From Candidatus Palauibacter scopulicola (GTDB lineage: Bacteria > Gemmatimonadota > Gemmatimonadetes > Palauibacterales > Palauibacteraceae): DNA of 64,000 nucleotides. This document shows, piece by piece, positions 36,255 through 44,713 of this stretch. The DNA lies in the NCBI RefSeq assembly GCF_947581915.1, contig NZ_CANPWG010000030.1, forward strand, positions 1 to 64,000, written 5' to 3'. The notes under the pieces are model-generated. The model saw only the letters and a program-made list of their open reading frames with translations, had not been told where the DNA came from and made no database searches. Each line of letters begins with the position of its first letter. Positions within the stretch are counted from its first letter, which is position 1. Made by a program: the position numbers and the translations under genes.

Positions 36255-37055
36255 TCATCCGCGCAGCGCCGGCCAGATCGCGGCCGCGGCCAGGTACCCT
36301 CCGCCGATGAGCCAGCAGTACCAGGCGAAGCGGTGGAATACCCGCCGTTCAAGCGTCCGCAGGAAGATACGAATGGCGAACACCCCTGACAGGGCCGAAG
36401 CCGCGAAGGCGACCGCGAGGGGCAGCACCCCGGCCGCGAGTCCGGCCTCGCCGAGATCCGACGCCTGCAGCACCGCCGCCCCTCCGATCGCGGGGATGGA
36501 GAGGAGAAAAGAGAACTCGGCGGCGCGGCGGGGCTCGACGCCGGCGGCGGTCGCCATGGCCACGGTGCTCCCGGAACGGGAAATGCCCGGCAGGATGGCG
36601 AGGGCCTGCGCCAGCCCGACGGCCAGCGCCCCGGCGACCGTCGGCCGTGCGCGCGTACCCCGGCGAGACAGGCGCCGGATCGACCAGACGACGCCGCCCG
36701 TGACGAGCAGCAGCGCCGCCGCGAGCACGGGCCGCTCGAATGTGGGCTCCAGCACGCCCCGCAGACCGACCCCGACGGCGGCGGCGGGGAGCGTGGCCGC
36801 GGCCAGGAGGCCGACGTCCCGGAGGCTCCCGCGATCCGCCGAGCACACGCCGCGGAGCAGCGCCGCGAGGCGCCGGCGATAGACCCAGCACACGGCGCAC
36901 AGCGTCGCGACGTGCACGGTGACCTCGAACACGACACCGGGGAGTTCGATCCCGAACAGCGCCTGCCCGAGCACGAGATGCCCGGAACTCGACACGGGCA
37001 GGAACTCGGTGAGGCCCTGGACGACGCCGAGGACGAAGGCTTCGAACGCGTTCAC
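36255..37055 (-). CDS. uppP: Undecaprenyl-diphosphatase
   Basis: 266 residues, about eight membrane helices. The catalytic segments are VVQGLTEFLPVSSSGHLVL near the N-terminus and PGISRSGSTVAMA (the second conserved Ser/Arg motif). Recycles undecaprenyl diphosphate to the monophosphate carrier for peptidoglycan and O-antigen synthesis. The ATG overlaps the bshA stop by four bases. Confidence 0.95.
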   Translation of the reverse strand: MNAFEAFVLGVVQGLTEFLPVSSSGHLVLGQALFGIELPGVVFEVTVHVATLCAVCWVYRRRLAALLRGVCSADRGSLRDVGLLAAATLPAAAVGVGLRGVLEPTFERPVLAAALLLVTGGVVWSIRRLSRRGTRARPTVAGALAVGLAQALAILPGISRSGSTVAMATAAGVEPRRAAEFSFLLSIPAIGGAAVLQASDLGEAGLAAGVLPLAVAFAASALSGVFAIRIFLRTLERRVFHRFAWYCWLIGGGYLAAAAIWPALRG

Positions 37056-38206
37056 TCGGTCGCAACCCGGGAGCCGTCCCCGTCGGCGAGGACGTCGCGG
37101 TAGAGCGACTCGTAGCAGGGAACGATGCGGTCGATCGTGAAGCGTGCCAGGGCACGGTCCCGCGCGGCGCTCGAGAACGCGTCCCAGCGCGCCTCATCGC
37201 TCAGCAGCGAGATCGCCGATGTCGCCATGGCGTCGACCGCTCCGACGGGATGCAGGTAGCCGGTCACACCGTGCTCCACGACCTCGTCGAGGCCCGTCCC
37301 GGAGGACCCGACCACGGGAACGGCGGAAGCCTGCGCTTCCAGCGCCACCAGACCGAAGGATTCCTGCTCGCTCGGGAGGAGGAAGAGATCCGCGCCGGCG
37401 AGGAGTTCGGCGACGGAGTCGATCTTGCCGAGGAAGACGACGCGCTCCGCCATGCCCAGCTCCGCGGCGATCTCCGCCGCGCGCTGCCGCTCCGGACCGT
37501 CTCCCACGAGAATGAGGCGAGCCGGCAGGGCGCGCTGAATCCGCGCGAACATCTCCATGAGGTCCGGGATCCGTTTGACCGCCCGGAAGTTCGAGATGTG
37601 CATCACAACCTTCTCTCCGGCCCGCGCGAGCCGGTGCCGGCCCCGGTGGCGCTCCCGGTCGTAGATCTTCGGATCGACGAAGTTCGGGATGACCTCGATC
37701 GCGCAGCGGCTGCAGTCGAAGTCGCGATGCGTCCGCTCCCGCAACCACTCGGAGACGGCGGTGAGCCGATCGGATTTCTCGATCGAGAAGCGGGTGATCG
37801 ACCAGTACGATGGATCCTGGCCCACGAGCGTAATGTCCGTGCCGTGCAGCGTCGTCACCAGCTTCACGTCGCGCCCTCCGTCGCGGAGCATGTCGCGTGC
37901 GATCCATCCCGCCGTCGCGTGCGGGATCGCGTAGTGCACGTGGAGGAGGTCGAGTTCCTCGCGCCGCGCCACTTCGTGCATCGTGACGGCGAGCGCGAGC
38001 GAGTAGGGAGGATACTCGAACAGCGGGTAGCGATTGACCTCGACTTCGTGGAAGTAGACGCCATCGATGAAGTGGGTGAGGCGGAACGGCTGGGCATAGG
38101 AGATGAAGTGTACCTCGTGCCCCCTGCGGGCGAGGCCGAGCCCCAGCTCGGTAGCGATCGCCCCGGAGCCCCCGTACGTCGGATAGCACGTGATCCCGAT
38201 CTTCAT
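37052..38206 (-). CDS. bshA: N-acetyl-alpha-D-glucosaminyl L-malate synthase BshA
   Basis: 384 residues. A GT4 glycosyltransferase: N-terminal MKIGITCYPTYGGSGAIATE is the BshA hallmark, and the C-terminal domain carries the donor-binding EQESFGLVALEAQASAVPVV. Adds N-acetylglucosamine from its UDP form to L-malate, the first step of bacillithiol. bshB and bshC are not in the window. The second of two adjacent ATG codons is chosen (AGGA seven bases before it). Starts ten bases after miaA. Confidence 0.93.
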   Translation of the reverse strand: MKIGITCYPTYGGSGAIATELGLGLARRGHEVHFISYAQPFRLTHFIDGVYFHEVEVNRYPLFEYPPYSLALAVTMHEVARREELDLLHVHYAIPHATAGWIARDMLRDGGRDVKLVTTLHGTDITLVGQDPSYWSITRFSIEKSDRLTAVSEWLRERTHRDFDCSRCAIEVIPNFVDPKIYDRERHRGRHRLARAGEKVVMHISNFRAVKRIPDLMEMFARIQRALPARLILVGDGPERQRAAEIAAELGMAERVVFLGKIDSVAELLAGADLFLLPSEQESFGLVALEAQASAVPVVGSSGTGLDEVVEHGVTGYLHPVGAVDAMATSAISLLSDEARWDAFSSAARDRALARFTIDRIVPCYESLYRDVLADGDGSRVATE

Positions 38207-38216
38207 CATCCCTTCC

Positions 38217-39161
38217 TCACCCTGATTCGCGCCAGTCGGCCACGATGCGGCGCGCAAGTTGCTCCGGTGTCGTCGACCCGTCCAGCACCGGAAGCACGAC
38301 GGCGTTCTCCGGGACCTGATGGCGGAACCATGTCCGCTGCCGGCGGGCGTAGCGCCAGGTGGCCCTCGACACGCGCTCGATCGTCTCGTCCACTCCCGCT
38401 TCGCCGCGGACGAGCGCCGCGACATCCGCGTAGCCCAGCGCGTCGAAGGCGCGCGATCCGTCCAGGCCGCGCGCCAGCAGGTCGCGAACCTCCTCCGGCC
38501 AGGCGCCACCGCGGATCAACACCGCGGCGCGGCGTTCGATCCGCTCGCGGAGGAGCGGCGCGGGCCACTCCAACACATAGGTCGCGGTCCGCAGCGGCGG
38601 GCGGTCGGCCGGAGCGCGCGTCATCCAGCGGGTCAGCGGCTCACCCGTCAGGAGCGCGAGTTCTACCGTGCGCGCCGCCCGCTGCCGGTCGAGCGGACGC
38701 CGCCGCGCGGCCAGCACCGGGTCGAGGCGGGTCGCCCAGCGCGCGAGTTCCTCGCGTTCGAGCGGGTCCAGCCACGCGTGCAGCGCCGCGCGGCGTGCCG
38801 CGTCGAGCGGGGGCTCCTCGAACATCGGGTGCGTGAGGGCCCGCAGGAACAATCCCGTCCCGCCGGCGAGGATGGGGACACGGCCGCGGGCCCGGATCTC
38901 GCCGAGCCAGCGGACCGCCAGGCGTGCGAAGCGACCCGCGCCGTAGCGCTCGCGCGGGTCGAGAAAGCCGACACCGTGGTGCGGCGCGGAGGCGAGTTCG
39001 CCGGCGGACGGCGCCGCGGTCCCGATGGCGAAACCTCGGTACGCCTGTCGGCTGTCCATGGAGATGATTTCACCGTTCAGCCGGCGCGCGACATCGATGG
39101 CGACGGCTGTCTTGCCCGAGGCGGTAGGCCCCGCGATGACCGGCACGGGCAAAGTCCCCAC
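38217..39161 (-). CDS. miaA: tRNA dimethylallyltransferase
   Basis: 314 residues from a GTG. P-loop VIAGPTASGKTAVAIDVAR, catalytic Asp/Arg motif ISMDSRQAYRGFAIGT, PILAGGTGLFLRAL, and the C-terminal DALGYADVAALVRGE and ATWRYARRQRTWFRHQ. Adds a dimethylallyl group to A37 of tRNAs reading U-starting codons. Starts 11 bases after mutL, matching the well-known mutL-miaA pair. The Shine-Dalgarno is weak and a TTG two codons on is an alternative start. Confidence 0.94.
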   Translation of the reverse strand: MGTLPVPVIAGPTASGKTAVAIDVARRLNGEIISMDSRQAYRGFAIGTAAPSAGELASAPHHGVGFLDPRERYGAGRFARLAVRWLGEIRARGRVPILAGGTGLFLRALTHPMFEEPPLDAARRAALHAWLDPLEREELARWATRLDPVLAARRRPLDRQRAARTVELALLTGEPLTRWMTRAPADRPPLRTATYVLEWPAPLLRERIERRAAVLIRGGAWPEEVRDLLARGLDGSRAFDALGYADVAALVRGEAGVDETIERVSRATWRYARRQRTWFRHQVPENAVVLPVLDGSTTPEQLARRIVADWRESG

Positions 39162-39172
39162 GGGTGCGGCGG

Positions 39173-40966
39173 CTACCCTCGGCCGAACCGCCGGTCGAGC
39201 TCCTCGACGCTCAGGCGCACGATCGTCGGGCGGCCGTGGACGTCGTGTCCGGGCAGCGGGGTCGCGAACAACCGGTCGAAAAGTTCCCTCGCCTCTTCCG
39301 GGGAGATCTGCTCGCCCGCCTTGATCGCTCCCTTGCACGCCATGCTCATCGCGACGCGCTCGTGCTGGCTGCGCGCCGCGTTCACGAGCGGGGAGCCTTC
39401 CGCCAGTTCCCGCACCATCTCCCGCAGGCAGCCCTCGGCGTCGAACCGGGCGTGGGGCTGCGGGGCCGCCGTCAGGATCCACGTCCGCTCACCGAACGGC
39501 TCCAGCTCGAACCCCTGCCGGGCGAGCAATCCGGCGAGATCCTCGAGCGCCTCGGCCTCCGGGGGCGAGAACTGCAGGGTGACCGGAAAGAGGAGCGCCT
39601 GGGAGGTGCCCCCTCCGGCTTCGAAGCGCGCCATGATCTCCTCATAAAGCACTCGCTCGTGTGCCGAGTGCTGGTCGACGATGAGGAGCCCCTCGCGGGT
39701 CGCGGCCAGGATGTAGCGGTCGTGGAGTTGCCACAGCTCCGGGCCGGCGAACGGCGCCTCCGTCTCGGCCCCCTGCCCGCTCGCGCCGGCGTCGGCCCCG
39801 GGCTCGCCCGGCCCCCCCGCGTCGTCCCGCCCGGAGACGAAGAGCGCGAACTGCGGCATCTCCGCGGGCGGCTCGCCGCGGGGTTTCGCGACGCCACCGC
39901 CGGAGGGCGTTCGAAGGCCCCGCCCAGCGTCCGGCGCATCGCCCGGGATGCCCAGCGGCTTCGTCGAATCGAGCCGCGCCAGCGCGGCGCGCACGGCTGC
40001 GCGAACGGCCGCCTCGACGCTCTCGCGGTCGCGGAAACGCACCTCCGCCTTGGCCGGATGGACGTTGACATCCACCGCTGCGGGCGGCGTTTCGATGCGC
40101 AGGAAGAGGCTCGGCCGGACGCCCTCCATGACCGTGGTCCGAAACGCATCGTCCACCAGCCGCAGGAGAGCGGCATCCCGGAAGGGACGGCCGTTCACGA
40201 AGGTGTAGCGGCGCCCTCCCCTCGCGCGCGCCGCATCGGGCCGCTGGATGAAGCCCCGGACCCGCACCGGGCCGCCCGCATCCTCCACGGGAATGAGCGT
40301 GGGCGCGAGGTCGCCCCACAGCTGTCCGACCCGTCCGAGCCAGTCCCGCGCGGGGGCGAGATCCATGGAGACGCGGCGATTCGACTCGAGCCGAAAACCG
40401 ACGGCCGGGTTCGCGAGCGCGAGGAGCACGAGGGCCTCGCCCGCGGCCCGCGTCTCGGCGGCCGCGCTCCGAAGGAACTTTGCGCGTGCCGGGAGGTCGT
40501 GGAACAGCGCCCGGACCGTCACCGTCGTGCCGCGCCGGCGCGGCACGTCGTCCACGCTGCGGATGCGCCCGAAGTCGACCCGCGCCCGCACGCCCTCTTC
40601 CGGACTCAGCGCCGTGTGCAGTTCGAAACGGCTGACCGCCGCGATGGAGGGCAGCGCCTCGCCGCGGAAGCCGAAGGAGCGGACGCTTCGCAGGTCATCC
40701 ACGCTCCGGATCTTGCTCGTCGCGTGCCGGTCCAGGGCGAGCACGGCGTCCTCGCGGTTCATCCCGCTCCCGTCGTCCGAGACCCGGATCTCGGTCTTCC
40801 CACCGTTGCGGAGCGCGACTTCGACGCGACGCGCCCCGGCATCGACCGCGTTCTCGGCCAGTTCCTTGACGACGGAGGCGGGACGCTCGACCACCTCGCC
40901 CGCCGCAATCTGGTTCGCGACGTGGTCGGGCAGGATCTGCACGCCGCCCGCCCCCCGGCGGTTCAC
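39173..40966 (-). CDS. mutL: DNA mismatch repair protein MutL
   Basis: 597 residues from a GTG overlapping the tatD stop (GTGA). GHKL ATPase motifs: IAAGEVVERPASVVKELAEN, DDGSGMNREDA, HATSKI and GFRGEALPSIAAVS. After a Gly/Ala/Pro linker (about 330-415) comes the dimerisation domain with DQHSAHERVLYEE and the tail RPTIVRLSVEELDRRF. The endonuclease metal motif DQHAxxERxxYE is present as DQHSAHERVLYEE, so it may nick DNA like other non-E. coli MutL proteins. mutS is not in the window. Confidence 0.96.
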   Translation of the reverse strand: MNRRGAGGVQILPDHVANQIAAGEVVERPASVVKELAENAVDAGARRVEVALRNGGKTEIRVSDDGSGMNREDAVLALDRHATSKIRSVDDLRSVRSFGFRGEALPSIAAVSRFELHTALSPEEGVRARVDFGRIRSVDDVPRRRGTTVTVRALFHDLPARAKFLRSAAAETRAAGEALVLLALANPAVGFRLESNRRVSMDLAPARDWLGRVGQLWGDLAPTLIPVEDAGGPVRVRGFIQRPDAARARGGRRYTFVNGRPFRDAALLRLVDDAFRTTVMEGVRPSLFLRIETPPAAVDVNVHPAKAEVRFRDRESVEAAVRAAVRAALARLDSTKPLGIPGDAPDAGRGLRTPSGGGVAKPRGEPPAEMPQFALFVSGRDDAGGPGEPGADAGASGQGAETEAPFAGPELWQLHDRYILAATREGLLIVDQHSAHERVLYEEIMARFEAGGGTSQALLFPVTLQFSPPEAEALEDLAGLLARQGFELEPFGERTWILTAAPQPHARFDAEGCLREMVRELAEGSPLVNAARSQHERVAMSMACKGAIKAGEQISPEEARELFDRLFATPLPGHDVHGRPTIVRLSVEELDRRFGRG

Positions 40967-41769
40967 GCCGCGCCCTCCACGCCGTAGAAGCGGCGCGCGT
41001 TCGCCGCCGTGAGCGCCGCGGCCTCCTCGAAGGATGTGCCGCGCACCTCCGCCAGCCGCTCGCATGTGTGTGTAAGGTAGGCGGGCTCGTTTCGGCGTCC
41101 GCGGCGGGGGGCGGGCGCGAGGTAGGGGGCGTCCGTCTCGATCAGGAGCCGGTCGGCCGGAACCGCGCGGGCCCACTCGGCCAACTCGGGGACGAAGGTG
41201 ATGAGGCCCGAAAAGGAGACGTACCAGTCCGCATCCAGGGCGGCACGGAGGAGTGCTTCGCCTCCCGTGAAGCAGTGCAGCACGCCGGAGGCGCCGTCGC
41301 CGTACTCTCTCACCCGTTCCGCCGTCTCGGCCTCCGCTGAGCGCGAATGTACGACGACCGGCAGACCGAGCCGGGCCGCCATCCCGAGGTGGGCCTCGAA
41401 GTTCTCCAGCTGCGGCCGTCGGGCCGCATTGTCGTAGTGGAAGTCGAGCCCCGTCTCACCGATCGCGACGACTTCAGGGGCTTCGGCGATGCGCTCGATC
41501 TCGCTCAGGAGGGAGGCCGAGGTCCGGTCCGCCGCGTGCGGATGGAGCCCCGCCGTCGCCCACAGGCCCGGCGTCCGGGCGGCCAGCGCCGCGGCCTGCT
41601 CCGCGTCCTCGGGGTCCGAGGCGACCGTGACCATCCGGCGTACGCCCCGCGCGCGGGCCCGGTCCACCACCGCGCCGAGATCGGGGGCGAAGCGGTCCGC
41701 CGTCAGATGAAGGTGCGAATCGAAGAGCGTCGTCCCGGCCCCCGTACCGGTCACCGTTGGCCCGGTCAC
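40963..41769 (-). CDS. tatD: TatD family metal-dependent hydrolase
   Basis: 268 residues. Metal ligands are visible in FDSHLHLTADRF, ATAGLHPHAA, AIGETGLDFHYDN, VVVHSRSAEAETAERV, GVLHCFTGG and LLIETDAPYLAP. A TIM-barrel nuclease/hydrolase of the TatD/YcfH group, with 3'-5' exonuclease activity in characterised members. GTG start ten bases after secF. Confidence 0.93.
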   Translation of the reverse strand: MTGPTVTGTGAGTTLFDSHLHLTADRFAPDLGAVVDRARARGVRRMVTVASDPEDAEQAAALAARTPGLWATAGLHPHAADRTSASLLSEIERIAEAPEVVAIGETGLDFHYDNAARRPQLENFEAHLGMAARLGLPVVVHSRSAEAETAERVREYGDGASGVLHCFTGGEALLRAALDADWYVSFSGLITFVPELAEWARAVPADRLLIETDAPYLAPAPRRGRRNEPAYLTHTCERLAEVRGTSFEEAAALTAANARRFYGVEGAA

Positions 41770-41778
41770 CCAGGAAGG

Positions 41779-42711
41779 CTAGGTGCGGGCGGCGATCGCG
41801 GAGCGCCGGCGCGCCCGGTCGTGAATCTCGAGGAGAACGGGAGACGCGACGAAGATCGACGAATACGTCCCGATGAGCACGCCGATGATGAGCACGCTCG
41901 CGAAGGGCCGAATCACGGCGCCCCCGATGACGACCAGCGAGAACAGCGCGATCAGCGTCGTGCCGCTGGTGAGGACCGTGCGGGGCAGCGTCTCGTTCAG
42001 GCTGCGGTTGAGCGTCGCGTCGTACGCTTCCTTCCGCTTCTTTCTGAGATTCTCCCGCACGCGGTCGAAGACGACGATCGTGTCGTTGAGCGAATAGCCG
42101 ATGATCGTGAGAATTGCGGCGACGGTCGCGAGGTTGATCTCGATGTCGAACAGCGAGATGAACCCGAATGTGATGAGCATGTCGTGCACGGTCGCGATGA
42201 CGGCGGCGACGCCGAACCGCCACTCGAAACGGAAGGCGAGGTAGATCAGGGTCAGGAGGAACGACAGCAGTACGGCGATGACCGCCGTGCGCTGGAACTC
42301 GTCGCCCACCTTGGCGCTCAACGTATCGCCGCGCGCGATCTCGAAGCTCCCGGCGGAGTACTGCGTCTCGAGGCTTGCCCTGATCTGGTCCCGGATCGCG
42401 TTCTGGTCCTCTTCCTCCCCGACGGGCACGCGCAGCAGAAAGTCGTACGTCTCCGCTCCGACCGTCCGCAGCTGCTGAATCTGGACCCCCGTCGTGCCCC
42501 CGGCCGTCAATGCGTCGCGGATCTGGCCCACATCGGTCGTCTCGGTGAACTGCACCTCGAGCAGGACGCCGCCCGTGAACTCCACGCCCGTCCGCAGCCC
42601 GCCGCGAAAGATGATCGACAGGAGACCGATCGTGATGATCGCGGCCGACGCGAAGTACGCCGGCCGGCGCATGGAAAGGAACTTGTAGTGCGCGTTCTGG
42701 AAGACCCTCAT
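41779..42711 (-). CDS. secF: Protein translocase subunit SecF
   Basis: 310 residues, six membrane helices. The SecF signature starts with GLRTGVEFTGGVLLEVQF; the last helices contain GYSLNDTIVVFDRVREN and TVLTSGTTLIALFSLVVIGG. With SecD it uses the proton gradient to pull exported proteins across the inner membrane. 13 bases after secD. Confidence 0.96.
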   Translation of the reverse strand: MRVFQNAHYKFLSMRRPAYFASAAIITIGLLSIIFRGGLRTGVEFTGGVLLEVQFTETTDVGQIRDALTAGGTTGVQIQQLRTVGAETYDFLLRVPVGEEEDQNAIRDQIRASLETQYSAGSFEIARGDTLSAKVGDEFQRTAVIAVLLSFLLTLIYLAFRFEWRFGVAAVIATVHDMLITFGFISLFDIEINLATVAAILTIIGYSLNDTIVVFDRVRENLRKKRKEAYDATLNRSLNETLPRTVLTSGTTLIALFSLVVIGGAVIRPFASVLIIGVLIGTYSSIFVASPVLLEIHDRARRRSAIAART

Positions 42712-42724
42712 GGTGACTTCGTTC

Positions 42725-44455
42725 CTATATGCTTACGGACTCCCGGGAGCCGCGTCGGTTCAGGTACATGATGAAGAGCGTCCGCGTCACGTAGATCGCG
42801 GAGAAGAACGACGCGAGGATCCCGATGCAGAGCGTGACCGCGAAGCCCTGCACCGCGCCGGTCCCGAACTGGAAGAGGATGATCCCGGTGATGAGCGTGG
42901 TGAGGTTCGCGTCCACGATCGCCGACAGGGCGTTGCCGAATCCCGCGTCCACCGCCGTGCGCGGCGTCTTCCCGGCCGCGAGCTCCTCGCGCACCCGTTC
43001 GAAGATGAGGACGTTCGCATCCACCGCCATTCCGATGGAGAGGATGAGACCCGCAATGCCCGGCAGCGTGAGCGTCGCTTCGAGGCCGGCCAGACCGCCC
43101 AGCATGAAGATGACGTACGTGAGCAGCGCTCCGACGGCGAGGATTCCCGCCGCCCGGTAGTAGATCATCATGACGATGATCACGCCGACGATCCCGATGA
43201 TGAAGGCCGTGCGGCCCTGCCGGATGGAGTCTTCGCCGAGCGAGGCGCTCACGTTGCGCTCCTCGACGACCTCGATCGGCATGGGCAGCGCGCCGGCCCG
43301 AAGGACGAGCGCGAGTTCCTGGGCCTCCTGGAAGGACGCTCCGGGGGTGAGTTCGATCTGGGCGCGCCGGCTCAGAACGCTGCGGATGACGGCGTAGCTC
43401 TGGACCCGGTCGTCGAGGACGATGGCCATGTTCTGGCCGATGTTGCGCGCCGTGCCGCGCTCGAAGACCCGCGAGCCGCGCCGCGTCGTCTCGAACGGAA
43501 CGATCGGCTGGTTGAAGGTCGGGTCGCGGTTCGCCGGCCCGGCATCCTGGAGCATGTCGCCGGTGATGAGCGGTTCCGCCTCGAGCACGTAGAGCGGCAC
43601 GTAGGATCCCGCGCCCGCCCCGACCTGCTCCACTCCCCAATGGAGCGTGACGCCGCGGGGGAGCGCTTCCCGGACGCCCTCGAGTTCCAGCCACGCCGCC
43701 GCAGTAGGCTGATCCTCCTGCGGCACGAGATACTCGCCGAGGATCCGTCCCTGTCCGAGCAGCGCCGAGAGCGGCCGCGCGGTGGCTTCATCCACGGCGT
43801 CGACAGCCTCCTCCCCGGTCGCGAGCGAATCGCCGGCCGGATCATCTCCGTCGGCCCCGTCGGCCGAATCCTCGGCTTCGGCCGCGCCTTCCTCGTTGGC
43901 CGCATCCTCCGCCACGGCGGAATCGGCGGCGCCGCCGAGGATGTCGCTGAGGTCGACTTCCGGCTCGGCCTCCAGCGTGGTGACCTGGAGGTTCTCGATC
44001 CCCACCGCGTTCACGATCGCGCGGTCGATCCGCTCCAGGGCGTCCATGAACTCCTGACCGTCCGTGACGATCTTGAACTCCATGAACGCGGTCTCCGTGG
44101 CGATCCGCTTCGCCTGCTCCGGGTTGTCGACCCCCGCGAGCTCGATGATGATGCGGTTGCCGGAGCGCTGGATCGTCGGCTCGCGGACGCCGAACTCGTC
44201 GATCCGGTTCCGAATCGTCGTGAGCGTGCGGTCGACCGCATCGTCAAGATCCTCACCGCTGAGGGCGCCCTCGGGGTCGTAGATCTCGACCGTGAGTTGC
44301 ATGCCGCCCTGCAGATCCAGTCCGAGCTTGAGCGGCCAGACCCGCTCGGACTCGCCCGTCACTTCGTCGACGATGGTCTCGGGCACCAGGGCGAAACCGC
44401 AAACGGTTATCAGAACGGCGATCCAGACCAACCGCCATCGTACCGAACCGAACAT
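42725..44455 (-). CDS. secD: Protein translocase subunit SecD
   Basis: 576 residues. PLKLGLDLQGGMQLTVEI near the N-terminus, the P1 head with the motif RIDEFGVREPTIQR, and the C-terminal membrane domain with GMAVDANVLIFERVREEL. Residues about 163-228 are an acidic, Ala/Asp/Glu-only insertion in the periplasmic region, not usual in SecD. yajC, which often precedes secD, is absent. First gene of secD-secF-tatD-mutL-miaA; no Shine-Dalgarno is evident at its ATG. Confidence 0.96.
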   Translation of the reverse strand: MFGSVRWRLVWIAVLITVCGFALVPETIVDEVTGESERVWPLKLGLDLQGGMQLTVEIYDPEGALSGEDLDDAVDRTLTTIRNRIDEFGVREPTIQRSGNRIIIELAGVDNPEQAKRIATETAFMEFKIVTDGQEFMDALERIDRAIVNAVGIENLQVTTLEAEPEVDLSDILGGAADSAVAEDAANEEGAAEAEDSADGADGDDPAGDSLATGEEAVDAVDEATARPLSALLGQGRILGEYLVPQEDQPTAAAWLELEGVREALPRGVTLHWGVEQVGAGAGSYVPLYVLEAEPLITGDMLQDAGPANRDPTFNQPIVPFETTRRGSRVFERGTARNIGQNMAIVLDDRVQSYAVIRSVLSRRAQIELTPGASFQEAQELALVLRAGALPMPIEVVEERNVSASLGEDSIRQGRTAFIIGIVGVIIVMMIYYRAAGILAVGALLTYVIFMLGGLAGLEATLTLPGIAGLILSIGMAVDANVLIFERVREELAAGKTPRTAVDAGFGNALSAIVDANLTTLITGIILFQFGTGAVQGFAVTLCIGILASFFSAIYVTRTLFIMYLNRRGSRESVSI

Positions 44456-44713
44456 CTAGCTTGTCACCGTTCTTCGTGGGTTTCGTGATCGCGGCCCGCG
44501 GCGGGGGCACGAGCGACCCCGGTCGAGCCGGGCACTGTCGCTGCGACGTGGCAAAGGGACGCAAAGTTAGCCCAGCGGCCCGTGAGAGGAAACTACGCGG
44601 CGCCCCGCGCCGGATGGTACGTTCCTCCGCCGCGGCGCGCCATCTCGGGCGCCGCACGCCGGACCTCGCGCGGGCGGGGTCGACACCCGGGGCCCGGAGC
44701 GGTGAGGACGCTC

